A stretch of 64,000 nt of DNA from JACKIC01 sp964543795 (GCA_964543795.1 CAZIZN010000013.1:62001-126000); one strand, 5' to 3'; counted from the first letter of the stretch, positions 7,498-16,745 are shown. The notes: generated by a model from the sequence alone, not told the origin. Translations and numbers: made by a program.

Positions 7498-8954
7498 ACG
7501 TCCTGCGGCACGGCGAAGCCGGGTCGGTACTCGCGCGTCGCCAGCCGCCGGGCGTCGGCATCGGCGAAGCGCTCCGTCGCCGGGTCCATCGCGAGCCAGC
7601 GGCCGACGCGCAGCGGCGCCTGCTCGAGGTCGATGCCGTTCGCACCGAGGTGCGTGAGCATGCGCGACAGCGCCTCGGCGGCGTGCGGCGTGTCGGCGAC
7701 CGCAGCGGTCATCTCCTCCTCGCTGCGCGCCGCGCCGAGCTGCCAGCTGACGTTGCCCATGTGGCACAGAGCGCTCGACACATGCCCCTCGCGGATGTCC
7801 GCCGCGAGGTCGGCGGCCTTGCGGCTCTTCACGGCCGCGACGAAGTTCGCGTAGTGGTCCTGCGTGCCCTGCCAGCGCCGCAGTTCCTTGCCGTCGCGGT
7901 CGAAGGCGATCGCGCTCTCGTAGTTCGGGATGCGCAGGAAGCCGCCCGCGCAGTGCACGACGACGCCGACGCCGGCGCCGAAGTGCGTGTCCATGCGCTT
8001 GTGCCACTCCTTGCCCTGGCTGGCCTTGTCGCGCGGCAGGCCGCGCACCTCGAACACCAGCGGCGCCGTCGCGTAGTCCAGGTAGGTGACCATCGTGTTC
8101 GGCGTGTCGCCGTCGTCGTCGTAGCCGACGCGGCCGCCGATCGAGAGCACCGCGCGCGCGAGCCGCGGTTCGCCGAGCGCCCAGCGCGCGAGGTCCATCT
8201 GGTGGATGCCCTGGTTGCCGAGGTCGCCGTTGCCGGTCGCGAAGTCCCAGTGCCAGTCGTAGTGCAGTTGCTTGCGGCGCAGTTCGGCCTTCGGTGCCGG
8301 GCCGCACCAGAGGTCGTAGTCGACCGATGCCGGCACGGGCTGCGGTCCGGCGACCTTGCCGATGCTCTGCCGCGGCTTGTAGCAGAGCCCGCGCGCGACC
8401 TCGATCGCGCCGAGGTTGCCGGCGCGCAGCCAGGCGATCGCCTCGGCGATCGCGTGGCTCGAACGCGACTGGGTGCCGGTCTGCACGATGCGCTGGTACT
8501 TCCGCGCCGCGGCGACGATCTGGCCGCCCTCCCAGACGTTGTGCGACACCGGCTTCTCGACGTAGACGTCCTTGCCGGCCTGGCAGGCCCAGATCGCCAT
8601 CAGGGCGTGCCAGTGGTTGGGCGTCGCGATCGCGATCGCATCGACGTCCTTGCGGTCCAGCACGTGCCGGACGTCGCGGTGGGAGGCGACCCCGCCGCCG
8701 CCCGCGGCGATCTTCGCCGCGGCCTTGTCGAGCACGTCCTGGTCGGCGTCGCAGAGGGCCACGACGCGCACGCCGGGCAGTCGTGCGAAGCCGGCGATGT
8801 GGTCGGCGCCCCGGCTGCGCAGGCCGACGCAGGCGATGCGGACCTCGTCGTTGGGGCGCCAGCGTTCGCCTGCGGCGAGCGGACGGGTGAACGGCAGCGC
8901 GGCGAGCGCGGCACCGGTGCCGCGCAGGAAACCGCGGCGGGTGGAGAGCGACAT
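7494..8954 (-). CDS. Gfo/Idh/MocA family oxidoreductase, twin-arginine exported
   Basis: The 486-residue product starts MSLSTRRGFLRG, a twin-arginine signal followed by a hydrophobic Ala/Leu stretch, implying export in folded form with its NAD(P). The Rossmann domain begins VRIACVGLRSRGADHI and contains the family segment VDAIAIATPNHWHALMAIWACQAGKDVYVEKPVSHN, where the EKP Lys is the usual catalytic or substrate-contacting residue. The C-terminal half has the family alpha/beta sheet domain, with DLGNQGIHQMDLARWALGE. Members oxidise or reduce sugars and related polyols; the exact substrate cannot be read. GAGGT lies upstream of the chosen ATG, while an in-frame GTG two codons earlier is less likely. 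It is the first gene of a pair with the LamG-like lipoprotein and is divergent from the cupin lipoprotein. Confidence 0.93.
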   Translation of the reverse strand: MSLSTRRGFLRGTGAALAALPFTRPLAAGERWRPNDEVRIACVGLRSRGADHIAGFARLPGVRVVALCDADQDVLDKAAAKIAAGGGGVASHRDVRHVLDRKDVDAIAIATPNHWHALMAIWACQAGKDVYVEKPVSHNVWEGGQIVAAARKYQRIVQTGTQSRSSHAIAEAIAWLRAGNLGAIEVARGLCYKPRQSIGKVAGPQPVPASVDYDLWCGPAPKAELRRKQLHYDWHWDFATGNGDLGNQGIHQMDLARWALGEPRLARAVLSIGGRVGYDDDGDTPNTMVTYLDYATAPLVFEVRGLPRDKASQGKEWHKRMDTHFGAGVGVVVHCAGGFLRIPNYESAIAFDRDGKELRRWQGTQDHYANFVAAVKSRKAADLAADIREGHVSSALCHMGNVSWQLGAARSEEEMTAAVADTPHAAEALSRMLTHLGANGIDLEQAPLRVGRWLAMDPATERFADADARRLATREYRPGFAVPQDV

Positions 8955-9022
8955 GGGCACCTCGTCGGGAGTGGCGTGGAGCGGCTACGCTACGCGGACC
9001 GCAGCAGCCCGCAATCCGCACC

Positions 9023-9967
9023 ATGTCCCGCCGCCGTCTCCCCTGGTGCCTCGCCTGCCTCGGCGCGGCGTGTGCTGCGCCCTCGCCGAGCGGCGGTGCG
9101 GCGGGCGTCGAGGCGCGGTCCGGTGCTGCGCCCGGCGTGCACGCCGCGAGCCTCGCGGCCGATCCCGGCGCGGAGTTCGCAGCGCTGCGCGCCGCGTTCG
9201 TCGCCAACAACCCCGGCTACGACCTCGCGTGGTGGCCCGCGCGCCGCGAACTGGCGCCCGCGTCGCAGGACCGCGTGGTGTTCGTGCAGGGGCCGGCCGC
9301 CAGGACCGAGGCGCCGACCGTCGGCGACGTGCTGCTCGTGCGCGCCGGCGAGACGTGGCGCCTCGACGGCGCCGGTGCGCTCGACCTGCTCGCGTTCGCG
9401 CTGCCGGCGCCGCTGCCGACGGACCTGCCCGCGGCGATCCGTCCCGACTGGGATCCGCGCATCACCGACACTCCGGGCGGCTGCGCCGACGAGACGGGCG
9501 CCTACCGCCGCATCCTGCTGACCTGGCGCAGGGAGGTCGGCCCCTACGTCCTGCATGCGCTCAACGCGCACCGCGTGCGCATCGCGGATTCCTTCTCGCA
9601 CTACCACCCGGTGGACGGCGGCTTCGACGAGTTCTACCTCGTGCAGATGGCGCCCTCACAAGCGCGTCTGCTGACCTCGAACGAGGTGCCGGCGATCGAA
9701 TCGCGCGCGGTGTCGCGCGCGCAGGCCGCGCAGCTGATCCGGTCGCGGCCGCTGCGGGTGGGCGACCTCGTCTACCTGCCGCGCGGCACGATGCACCGCG
9801 GCCTCGGCGGCGCGCTCGTGCAGGTGATCTCGGTGCCGGGGTTCGTGCCGAACACCGAGATCGGCGTCGACCACCACCTGTGGGCGATCAACCGCGCGCT
9901 CGGGCTGCAGGGCGACGACCGCCTGCCGTTCCACGTCGTGGCGGCGCGCACCGCGGTCGTGAAGTGA
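9023..9967 (+). CDS. Cupin-fold lipoprotein of unknown function
   Basis: This 314-residue protein has a lipoprotein signal (SRRRLPWCLACLGAAC, Cys in LGAAC). The C-terminal two thirds carry the two cupin motifs: SHYHPVDGGFDEFY (HxH...E) and GDLVYLPRGTMHRGLGG (PxG...H). Together these would bind one metal ion. The N-terminal half (residues about 40-140) is not recognised. The gene is divergent from the Gfo/Idh/MocA oxidoreductase and precedes the sulfatase by 70 bases, so a role in handling an extracellular sugar or sugar acid fits the neighbourhood, but this is inference only. Confidence 0.7.
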   Translation: MSRRRLPWCLACLGAACAAPSPSGGAAGVEARSGAAPGVHAASLAADPGAEFAALRAAFVANNPGYDLAWWPARRELAPASQDRVVFVQGPAARTEAPTVGDVLLVRAGETWRLDGAGALDLLAFALPAPLPTDLPAAIRPDWDPRITDTPGGCADETGAYRRILLTWRREVGPYVLHALNAHRVRIADSFSHYHPVDGGFDEFYLVQMAPSQARLLTSNEVPAIESRAVSRAQAAQLIRSRPLRVGDLVYLPRGTMHRGLGGALVQVISVPGFVPNTEIGVDHHLWAINRALGLQGDDRLPFHVVAARTAVVK

Positions 9968-10037
9968 GGTGCGCAGGCAGCCGCGAGAACGCGCGGCGCT
10001 CCTCGCGGGGTCCCTGCGCGGCGCTATCCTGCGCCGG

Positions 10038-12074
10038 ATGGGCCCACGCACGCTCCTCCTGTTCGTGCTGCTGCCGGGCGCGGCGGCGCCGCTCGCAGCA
10101 CAGCAGAGCCTCTCGGGTTCGCGTCCGAACGTCGTCTTCGTCTACAGCGACGACCACGCGAGCCACGCGATCTCCGCCTACGGCTCGCGCGTCAACGCGA
10201 CGCCGCACCTCGACCGCATCGCCGAGACCGGCGTGCGCTTTCCGAACGCGTTCTGCGGCAACGCGCTCTGCGGGCCCGCGCGCGCGACGATCCTGACCGG
10301 CAAACACAGCCACGCCAACGGGTTCATGCGCAACGGCAACCGCTTCGACGGTGCGCAGACGACGTTGCCCCGGCTCCTCCAGCAGGCCGGCTACCGCACC
10401 GCGGTCATCGGCAAGTGGCACCTCGAGAGCGACCCCGTGGGTTTCGACCACTGGATGGTGCTGCCCGGCCAGGGCCAGTACTACAACCCGGACTTCCTGA
10501 CGAAGGACGGTCGCCGGCGCATCGAGGGACACGCGACCGACGTGACGATGGACCTGGCCCTCGACTGGCTGGCGCGGCGCGATCCCGAGCGACCGTTCCT
10601 GCTGATGTGCCAGTTCAAGGCGCCGCATCGCAACTGGATGCCCGCACCGGCCGACCTCGGTCTCTACCGCGACGGCGACCTGCCCGAGCCGCCGACCCTG
10701 TTCGACGACCACGCCGGACGCACGCCGGCGCGGAAGGCGCAGGAGATGGAGATCGCTCGCCACATGTTCCTGCACTACGACCTGCTCGTCCCGCCGGGCG
10801 AAGGGCAGGAACTGCGCGGCGAGGACCGGGCCTGGCCCGCCCTGCGTGCGCGCATGACCGAGGCGCAGCGCGCGGCCTGGGACGCCGCATACGGCGCGGA
10901 GGACGAGGCGTTCGTGCGCGAGAACCCGCAGGGCAGGGAGCGTGTGCGTTGGTACTACCAGCGCTACATCAAGAACTACCTGCGCTGCGTCGCCGGCATC
11001 GACCGCAACGTCGGCCGCCTGCTCGCGTGGCTCGACGATCATCCCGACGTGAAGGCGAACACGCTCGTCGTCTACGCGTCCGACCAGGGCTTCTTCCTGG
11101 GGGAGCACGGCTGGTACGACAAACGCTGGATGTACGAGGAGAGCCTGCGCATGCCGCTGCTCGCCTGCTGGCCCGGCCGCATCGCCGCCGGCCTGGAACC
11201 GACGCAGCTCGTGCAGAACATCGACGTGATGCCGACCGTGCTCGATCTGGCGGGCGTGCCCTTGCCCGCCGGCGTGCACGGCCGGAGTCTCGTGCCGCTG
11301 CTCGAGGGACGCCCCGAGGTGCCCTGGCGCGACGCGATCTACTACCACTACTACGAGTCGCACGCGGTGCACATGGTGCCGGCGATGTACGGTGTGCGCA
11401 CGGAGCGCCACAAGCTGGTGCGCTACTACGAGCCGCAGTGGAACGGCTGGGAACTGTTCGACCTCGAGCAGGACCCCGACGAACTGCGCAGCGTCGCCGA
11501 CGATCCGGCCCACGCCGACGTGCGCCGGCGGCTGGAGCAGCGGCTCCTGGAACTGCGCCGACAGTACGGCGACGACACCGGCGAGGTCGCCGGCGACCGG
11601 TTCCCGCTGCAGGCCGGCGTCGCGCGCGTGCAGCGCATCGAGGGCGGCTGGCGCGTCTGGTGCAACGCCGCGCAGGGCTATCTGCTGCAGACCGGCGAAC
11701 GGACCGGCGCCGCCACGTTCGCGACCACGCTGCGCCCCGGCGGTGCGGGCCGGCTGCGCAACGGTTACGTGGTGCTCGCGGCCGGCGATCCGCGCGGAGC
11801 GAAGGTCCGGGCCGGCGTCGAGTTCGGCGCGCGCAAGCTCGCGATCCACGGGCCGGGCCAGAGCAGCGCGACGGTGGACCTGCCGTGGGACGGTGCCGCG
11901 CCGATCGCGCTGCAGGTGCACGTCGACCTCGACGCACAGCGCATCGTCGCCGAGGCGCAAGGCGCGCGGGTCGAGGCGGCGTTGCCGCCCGACTGGATCC
12001 GGCTCGGCGCGTGGGGCTTCGGCGCCAGCGACGCGGAGACCGAGTTCGCGGAACTGACCGTGCGCCCGCGCTGA
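10038..12074 (+). CDS. Secreted Cys-type sulfatase with a C-terminal beta domain
   Basis: The 678-residue product has a signal peptide (MGPRTLLLFVLLPGAAAPLA) and the sulfatase/alkaline phosphatase fold: metal-binding RPNVVFVYSDDHASHA near residue 30 and the CXPXR sulfatase motif at C78-G-P-A-R82, where Cys would be converted to formylglycine. Further core segments are VIGKWHLES, VVYASDQGFFLGEHGWYDKRWMYEE and LELRRQYGDDTG. About 150 extra residues at the C-terminus form a beta-rich domain, perhaps carbohydrate-binding. Activity needs a formylglycine-generating enzyme; the FGE-fold protein near 28 kb lacks the catalytic cysteines, so the maturase should be elsewhere. TATCCT ends eight bases before the ATG with no Shine-Dalgarno sequence, which fits a leaderless transcript. 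Confidence 0.93.
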   Translation: MGPRTLLLFVLLPGAAAPLAAQQSLSGSRPNVVFVYSDDHASHAISAYGSRVNATPHLDRIAETGVRFPNAFCGNALCGPARATILTGKHSHANGFMRNGNRFDGAQTTLPRLLQQAGYRTAVIGKWHLESDPVGFDHWMVLPGQGQYYNPDFLTKDGRRRIEGHATDVTMDLALDWLARRDPERPFLLMCQFKAPHRNWMPAPADLGLYRDGDLPEPPTLFDDHAGRTPARKAQEMEIARHMFLHYDLLVPPGEGQELRGEDRAWPALRARMTEAQRAAWDAAYGAEDEAFVRENPQGRERVRWYYQRYIKNYLRCVAGIDRNVGRLLAWLDDHPDVKANTLVVYASDQGFFLGEHGWYDKRWMYEESLRMPLLACWPGRIAAGLEPTQLVQNIDVMPTVLDLAGVPLPAGVHGRSLVPLLEGRPEVPWRDAIYYHYYESHAVHMVPAMYGVRTERHKLVRYYEPQWNGWELFDLEQDPDELRSVADDPAHADVRRRLEQRLLELRRQYGDDTGEVAGDRFPLQAGVARVQRIEGGWRVWCNAAQGYLLQTGERTGAATFATTLRPGGAGRLRNGYVVLAAGDPRGAKVRAGVEFGARKLAIHGPGQSSATVDLPWDGAAPIALQVHVDLDAQRIVAEAQGARVEAALPPDWIRLGAWGFGASDAETEFAELTVRPR

Positions 12075-12145
12075 CGACGGCTTTTCTCCGCGCGCGACGC
12101 GTTCTCCTCTTGCCGCACCCGCGGCCGCACCCCAACCTCGGCGGC

Positions 12146-12688
12146 GTGCCGTCCCAGCCGACCACGATCTCCGACCTGCTCGACCAGCCGCTGCGCACCG
12201 CGGCCGACGAGCCGACGACGCTGCGTGCGCAGCTGGGACCCCGCGCCACGGTCGTCGTCTTCCTGCGCCACTTCGGTTGACTCTTGTGCAGGGAACGGGC
12301 CGCGCAGGTGCGCGACCGCGATCAAGAACTCGGTGCTGCCGGCGCGACGATCCTGTTCGTCGGCACGGGCACGCCGGCGATGGCCGGCGACTTCGCGGCC
12401 CGATGGGCCGGCGGCCACGCCGTGCTCAGCGACGTCGACCGCCGTACGTTCCAGGCCGCTGGTCTGCGGCGCGGCCCGGGCGCCACGATCCACTGGCGGC
12501 TCCTGCGCAACGCCTGGCGCGCGTTCCGCCGCGGCTTCCGGCAGACGACCGTGCAGGGCGACCCCTGGCAGCAGGGCGGTGTGCTCGTGTTCGCCGCGAA
12601 CGGCGACCTGCTGCACGAACAGCGCGATCACGTGGGTGGCGACCCGCTGGACCTCGACGCCCTCCTCGCCGCCCTCCCCGCAAAATAG
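12146..12688 (+). CDS. Peroxiredoxin-like (AhpC/TSA-2, SelL/PRXL2-type) candidate selenoprotein with in-frame TGA
   Basis: Two open frames in the same phase are split by one TGA at 12278-12280. Upstream reads TVVVFLRHFG, downstream LLCRERAAQVRDRDQELG, giving FLRHFG-U-LL-C-RE. Cys homologues of this thioredoxin-fold family carry FLRHFGCxxCRE, so the TGA sits exactly at the first redox Cys and makes a UxxC motif. The downstream part continues with family features: TILFVGTGTPAMAGDFAARW, an LSDVDR turn, and a C-terminal GGVLVFAANGDLLHEQRDHVGGDPLD. A SECIS-like hairpin follows the TGA at the expected distance. The total is 180 residues including Sec. The start is a GTG (VPSQPTTISDLL), chosen because the open frame has no nearby ATG. 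The related SelL selenoproteins of aquatic bacteria have UxxU. The terminal AAATAG is part of repeat copy 3. The alternative, a nonsense mutation or sequencing error, is less likely given the placement and hairpin. Confidence 0.82.
12298..12317 (+). promoter_or_regulatory. Putative bacterial SECIS element
   Basis: CGCGC and GCGCG pair in a 5-bp stem with the loop AGGT, extended outward past one C/A mismatch by GG/CC. Twenty-five bases separate the TGA from the apical loop, and a G is the second loop base. Bacterial SECIS elements bound by SelB are described as lying within the coding region about 16-37 bases after the UGA with a G in the first two loop positions, so the geometry fits. The stem also codes for protein, and GC-rich DNA folds easily, so this alone is not proof. 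Confidence 0.6.
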
Positions 12689-12723
12689 CTGCGTACCGAA
12701 CCAGGTTCGAACCACCGCTATTC
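12683..12723 (+). repeat. 41-bp stop-codon-carrying repeat, copy 3
   Basis: It reads AAATAG then CTGCGTACCGAACC as in copy 1, and differs from copy 1 only at three adjacent bases near the far end. Its TAG is the stop of the selenoprotein candidate and AAA its last codon. It sits between that gene and the convergent helicase gene, whose stop lies 23 bases beyond. Like the other two copies it occupies a 3-prime to 3-prime junction. Confidence 0.85.
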
Positions 12724-12745
12724 TCCCGCCGCCGGCCGCGCGGCA

Positions 12746-15700
12746 TCAGCGCGCCGCGCCGGCGACCGTCGCCGCGGCGGCCCGCCGCACGGCGCGCAGC
12801 CGTTCGACCGCCGCCGGCAGCGCGTACTGCTCCCCGGACCAGCCGCTGACGAAGCGCCCGCCGCGCGCCTCGCCGCGCAGTTCCATTCCGCGCAGGGCGC
12901 GCAGGAGCAGGCGCCACGGCACCGGGAACCGCTCCGCGAGCAGCAGGGTGTGGCTGACGACGCCGAAGCGACGCAGTGCCGCCATCGCGACGAGTTCCAC
13001 CGCCGCCTCGCCGGCGCGTGCATCGGGCGCGGCCGACGGCACGAGGCTCCAGCGGCCGACCGCGAACACGGGGAAGTGTCGCCTGCTCGGCGCGATCGCG
13101 AGCTGTCGCATCGCCGCGAACGAATCGCACGTCGCGAGCCCGCGACCGACCAGCTCCGACAGTCCGTCCTCGAGCTGGCTCGGCAGGAGCCGGCTCTCCG
13201 CCTCGAGGTCGGTCGGGAACACGGCTCCGCGCTGCTGCAGGATCGTGTGCAGCGCGCGCGCGGACCCGCCGAGCTCCGCGCCGTCGCCGCGTTCCTGCGG
13301 CAGTTCGAGCCAGTGCCGCAGTTCCGCGCGCGGCACGATCGAGATCGGACAGCGGCTGAGCGGTCCGCGCCACGGTCCCCAGAGCCGCAGCCACACGAAC
13401 TCGCCGGACAAGGTCAGCTGGTCGAGGTGCTCGCGGCGGAAACCCTGCACGCGCGGCGGCAGCACGTCGCCTTCCCACTCCGACACCGGAAACGCGGCGC
13501 TCGCGAGTTGGTGCAGCACGGTGCCGAGTCCGCGCGGGCCGGCGGCGTCGGCGTCGCCGACGTGCTGCCAGCCGGGCAGGAACGCCTCGAACCCGGCCGG
13601 GGACACCGGCTGTACGGCGGTGCGCAGGCGTTCGAGCATCGCCCGTCGTGCGCGTGCGAGCAGGCGGCGGTGCGCGAAGAACTCGCGACCCTGGCAGCGG
13701 CCGCGCATCGCGACGCCCTCGGCCTCGAGCGCGCGCAGCGTCGCGTGGTCGTCCTCGCCCAGCGAGTCGACGTGGACCGGGAATACCGCTTCGAGCCGAG
13801 CCCGCCAGCGCGCGAGGGGCTCGCGGTTCGCCTCCGCCGCGAACCAGCGCGGGCCCTCGCGCTGCGCGCGACCGTCGGCGGCCAGCGTCGCCAGCCACTC
13901 GCGCCAGGCGTCCGGCACCTCGGCGTCGTCGAGCCAGCCCATCCAGCCGAGTGCCTCGTGCAGTTCCTCGGCCGAGCGCGGATCGGGCCAGCACTGCTCT
14001 CGCACGATCGCCACCGCGTCCGCGTCGAGGTCGCTGCCGTTCTCCTGCGAGGACCGCGACCGTGCGCCGCGCTGCGCACCGGCGACGGCCTGTGTGCGGC
14101 GTTCCTCGAGGGGCGCGTCGTCGAGGAACGCGTAGGGCATCGCGTGCAGGATCGCATCGGCGAACGGCGACGGCGCGCTGCCGTCGTGGCTGTGCAGCGC
14201 GATGCGCCCCTCGCGCACCCGCGCGAGCAGGGCCAGGAAGCCGTCGAGGTCCATCGCCTCGTGCAGGCAGTCGGCGATCGTCTGGGCGACCAGCGGATGG
14301 TCGAACGGCACCTCGATCGGGCCCGGCGGCAGCGTCTCCGGACACGCCTGGGCGGCGGGGAACGCCGCCGCGAGCGCGTCGTCGGCGCGGAAGCGCAGCA
14401 GCGGCGGCGGCACGCGCTTGCCCGATCGGAAGCGTTCGACGAGCAGCGAGCGCGTCGCGTTCCACCGCCAGCGGGCCTGGAACATCGGTGCGGGCAGCAG
14501 CGCCTGGGTCAGGACGTCGGTCGCCGTGTTCGGATGCAGGAACTGCCACACGTCGTCGAGCGGGAAACTGTGCATCGGCCCGAGCGAGATGAGCACCGCC
14601 TCCTCGTTGGCCGCGGCCTGCAGCTCGTAGCCGAAACCGACGCAGAAGCGCTTGCGCAGCGCCAGGCCGAGCGCGCGGTTGATGCGACTGCCGAACGGGC
14701 TGTGCAGGATCAGCTGCTGGCCGCCGGTCTCGTCGAAGAAGCGTTCGAGCACGAGCCGATCCTGCGTCGGCATCGCGCCGAGCGCCGCCTCACCCGCGCG
14801 CAGATAGGCGGCGAGCTGCTCGGCCGCGGCCGCCGGGATGCCGCATTCGCGCGCGAGCCAACCCTCGTCGACGCCGTGCGTGCGCACGGTGCTCACGGCC
14901 GCACTCAGTTCCGCCGACCGCGAGGGGCCCTCGGCGATCCAGAACGGCAGGCTCGGCGGCACCCCCGGCGCCTCCGTGACGCGCAGCGTGCCGCTGCCGA
15001 GCCGCCGGATCTGCCAGCTCGTCGCGCCGAGCTGGAACACGTCGCCGACCGACGATTCGATCGCGAAGTCCTCGTGCACGGTGCCGACCGGCGTGTCGTC
15101 GTGGTCTTGCACCACCTGCCAGTCGGCGACGTCGGGGATCGCGCCGCCGCAGGTGATCGCCGTGAGCCGCGCGCGCCGGGTGCCGCGCACCGTGCGGTGC
15201 ACGCCGTCGCGGTGCAACAGGGCCGCACGGCCCCCGGCGTGCATCGCCAGCACCGCGTCGAAGCGCTCGCGCGGCAGCTCGCGGTAGGGCCACGCGGCGG
15301 TGACCAGCGCGAACAGTTCGTCCTCGCCGATGGTCTCGTCGGCAGCGATGGCGACGATCTGCTGGGCCAACAGGTCCAGCGGATGCCGGGGCTGGATCGT
15401 GCGGTCGAGGGCGCCGTTCTGCACCGCGTGCAGCAGCGCGGTGCAGGCGACGAGGTCGTCGCGCGTCAGCGGGAACAGGCGGCCCTTGGGCAGGCGGCCG
15501 ATGCCGTGGCCGGCGCGGCCGATGCGCTGCAGGAACGCCGCGATGGTCGGGGTGGGGCCGATCTGCACCACGAGGTCCACGTCGCCGATGTCGATGCCGA
15601 GTTCGAGCGAGTTCGTCGCGACGAGCGCCGCGAGCCGACCCTGCTTCAGGCGCTGCTCGGCGTCGAGGCGGCGCGCCTTGGACAACGAGCCGTGGTGGCT

Positions 15701-16579
15701 CGTCACGTTCTCCTTGCCCAGGCGCTCGGCGAGCCGCGCCGCGACGCGTTCGGCGAGCTTCCTCGTGTTGGTGAACACCAGCGTCGTCCGATGCGCTCCG
15801 ACGAGGTCGGCGATCCGCGCGAAGATCTCGCTCCAGGTCTCGGAGTCGCAGACCGTGCCGAGCGGCGCGCCGGGCACTTCGAGCGCGAGGTCGAGCGCGC
15901 GGCGGTGGCCGACGTCGACGATGGTGCAGGGGCGGCCCGCGCCGGCGAGCAGGCCGGCGGTGGCTTCGACCGGCCGCTGGGTCGCCGACAGTCCGATGCG
16001 CTGCAGGCTGCCGCCGTGTTGCCGCACGAGCCGATCGAGCCGTTCGCAGGACAGGGCCAGGTGGCTGCCGCGCTTGCTGCCGGCCAGCGCGTGGATCTCG
16101 TCGACGATCAGGGTCCTCGCCGTGCCGAGCATCGCCCGGCCGCGCGCGCTCGTCAGCAGGATGTAGAACGACTCGGGCGTCGTGACGAGGATGTGGGGCG
16201 CGGTCCGGGCCATCGCGGCGCGCTCGCCCGCCGGCGTGTCGGCGCTGCGCACCAGGACGCGGACCTCGGGCAGCGACGGATCGAGCGCCCGCAGCTCGGC
16301 GAGCGGCTGCTGCAGGTTCTTCTGCACGTCGTTGGCGAGCGCGCGCAGCGGCGAGACGTAGACGACCTGCAGCTCGTCGCGCAGCGCCGGGCCCTGCTGC
16401 AGCAGGCGGTCGAGCGCGTGCAGGAAGGCCGCGAGCGTCTTGCCCGACCCGGTCGGCGCGGCGATCAGCACGTGCTCGCCGGCGGCGATGTGCGGCCAGG
16501 CGCGCAGCTGCGGCTCCGACGGCGCGCCGAGGCGGTCGGTGAACCAGCGAGCGACGGTCGGGTGGAAGGATGCGAGCAC
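12746..16579 (-). CDS. lhr: Lhr-type DEAD/DEAH-box DNA/RNA helicase
   Basis: A superfamily 2 helicase of 1277 residues from a GTG start (VLASFHPTVARWF). Motifs in order: Walker A APTGSGKTLAAF (residues about 41-50), YVSPLRALANDV, TTPESFYILL, DEIHALAGSKRG (motif II), GLSATQRP (III), FTNTRKLAERVAARL (IV), HHGSLS, ATNSLELGIDIGDVDLV (V) and QRIGRAGH (VI). The long C-terminal part, with a winged helix and the Lhr-specific region, matches the Lhr core and extension. Lhr proteins translocate 3-prime to 5-prime on single-stranded nucleic acid and are linked to DNA repair; several mycobacterial and pseudomonad members are induced by DNA damage. A longer open frame upstream reads as Arg-rich text, so the start was placed at the domain boundary and is uncertain. 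The gene is divergent from the MBL hydrolase. Confidence 0.9.
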   Translation of the reverse strand: MLASFHPTVARWFTDRLGAPSEPQLRAWPHIAAGEHVLIAAPTGSGKTLAAFLHALDRLLQQGPALRDELQVVYVSPLRALANDVQKNLQQPLAELRALDPSLPEVRVLVRSADTPAGERAAMARTAPHILVTTPESFYILLTSARGRAMLGTARTLIVDEIHALAGSKRGSHLALSCERLDRLVRQHGGSLQRIGLSATQRPVEATAGLLAGAGRPCTIVDVGHRRALDLALEVPGAPLGTVCDSETWSEIFARIADLVGAHRTTLVFTNTRKLAERVAARLAERLGKENVTSHHGSLSKARRLDAEQRLKQGRLAALVATNSLELGIDIGDVDLVVQIGPTPTIAAFLQRIGRAGHGIGRLPKGRLFPLTRDDLVACTALLHAVQNGALDRTIQPRHPLDLLAQQIVAIAADETIGEDELFALVTAAWPYRELPRERFDAVLAMHAGGRAALLHRDGVHRTVRGTRRARLTAITCGGAIPDVADWQVVQDHDDTPVGTVHEDFAIESSVGDVFQLGATSWQIRRLGSGTLRVTEAPGVPPSLPFWIAEGPSRSAELSAAVSTVRTHGVDEGWLARECGIPAAAAEQLAAYLRAGEAALGAMPTQDRLVLERFFDETGGQQLILHSPFGSRINRALGLALRKRFCVGFGYELQAAANEEAVLISLGPMHSFPLDDVWQFLHPNTATDVLTQALLPAPMFQARWRWNATRSLLVERFRSGKRVPPPLLRFRADDALAAAFPAAQACPETLPPGPIEVPFDHPLVAQTIADCLHEAMDLDGFLALLARVREGRIALHSHDGSAPSPFADAILHAMPYAFLDDAPLEERRTQAVAGAQRGARSRSSQENGSDLDADAVAIVREQCWPDPRSAEELHEALGWMGWLDDAEVPDAWREWLATLAADGRAQREGPRWFAAEANREPLARWRARLEAVFPVHVDSLGEDDHATLRALEAEGVAMRGRCQGREFFAHRRLLARARRAMLERLRTAVQPVSPAGFEAFLPGWQHVGDADAAGPRGLGTVLHQLASAAFPVSEWEGDVLPPRVQGFRREHLDQLTLSGEFVWLRLWGPWRGPLSRCPISIVPRAELRHWLELPQERGDGAELGGSARALHTILQQRGAVFPTDLEAESRLLPSQLEDGLSELVGRGLATCDSFAAMRQLAIAPSRRHFPVFAVGRWSLVPSAAPDARAGEAAVELVAMAALRRFGVVSHTLLLAERFPVPWRLLLRALRGMELRGEARGGRFVSGWSGEQYALPAAVERLRAVRRAAAATVAGAAR

Positions 16580-16745
16580 GGTGGGGCGGCCGGTTGCGTG
16601 CGCGAAGGCGCCTGCGTCGGCAGGGAGACCATAGCCGGCGCCGCCGCGGCGCGCGCCCGGGTCGGAGCGTCGGCGCCGCGCCGCGATGCCGCCGGCCGAC
16701 CATCTGCCCATGGCCACGCGCCCGCGCCGCCGCTACACCCCCCGA

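Noticed and set aside
12278..12280. Treating the TGA as a real stop or as a frameshift splitting a pseudogene
   Set aside because: Both sides are in the same phase, no base is missing, the TGA replaces exactly the conserved redox Cys, and a SECIS-like hairpin follows. A plain nonsense mutation at that exact codon is possible but less likely.
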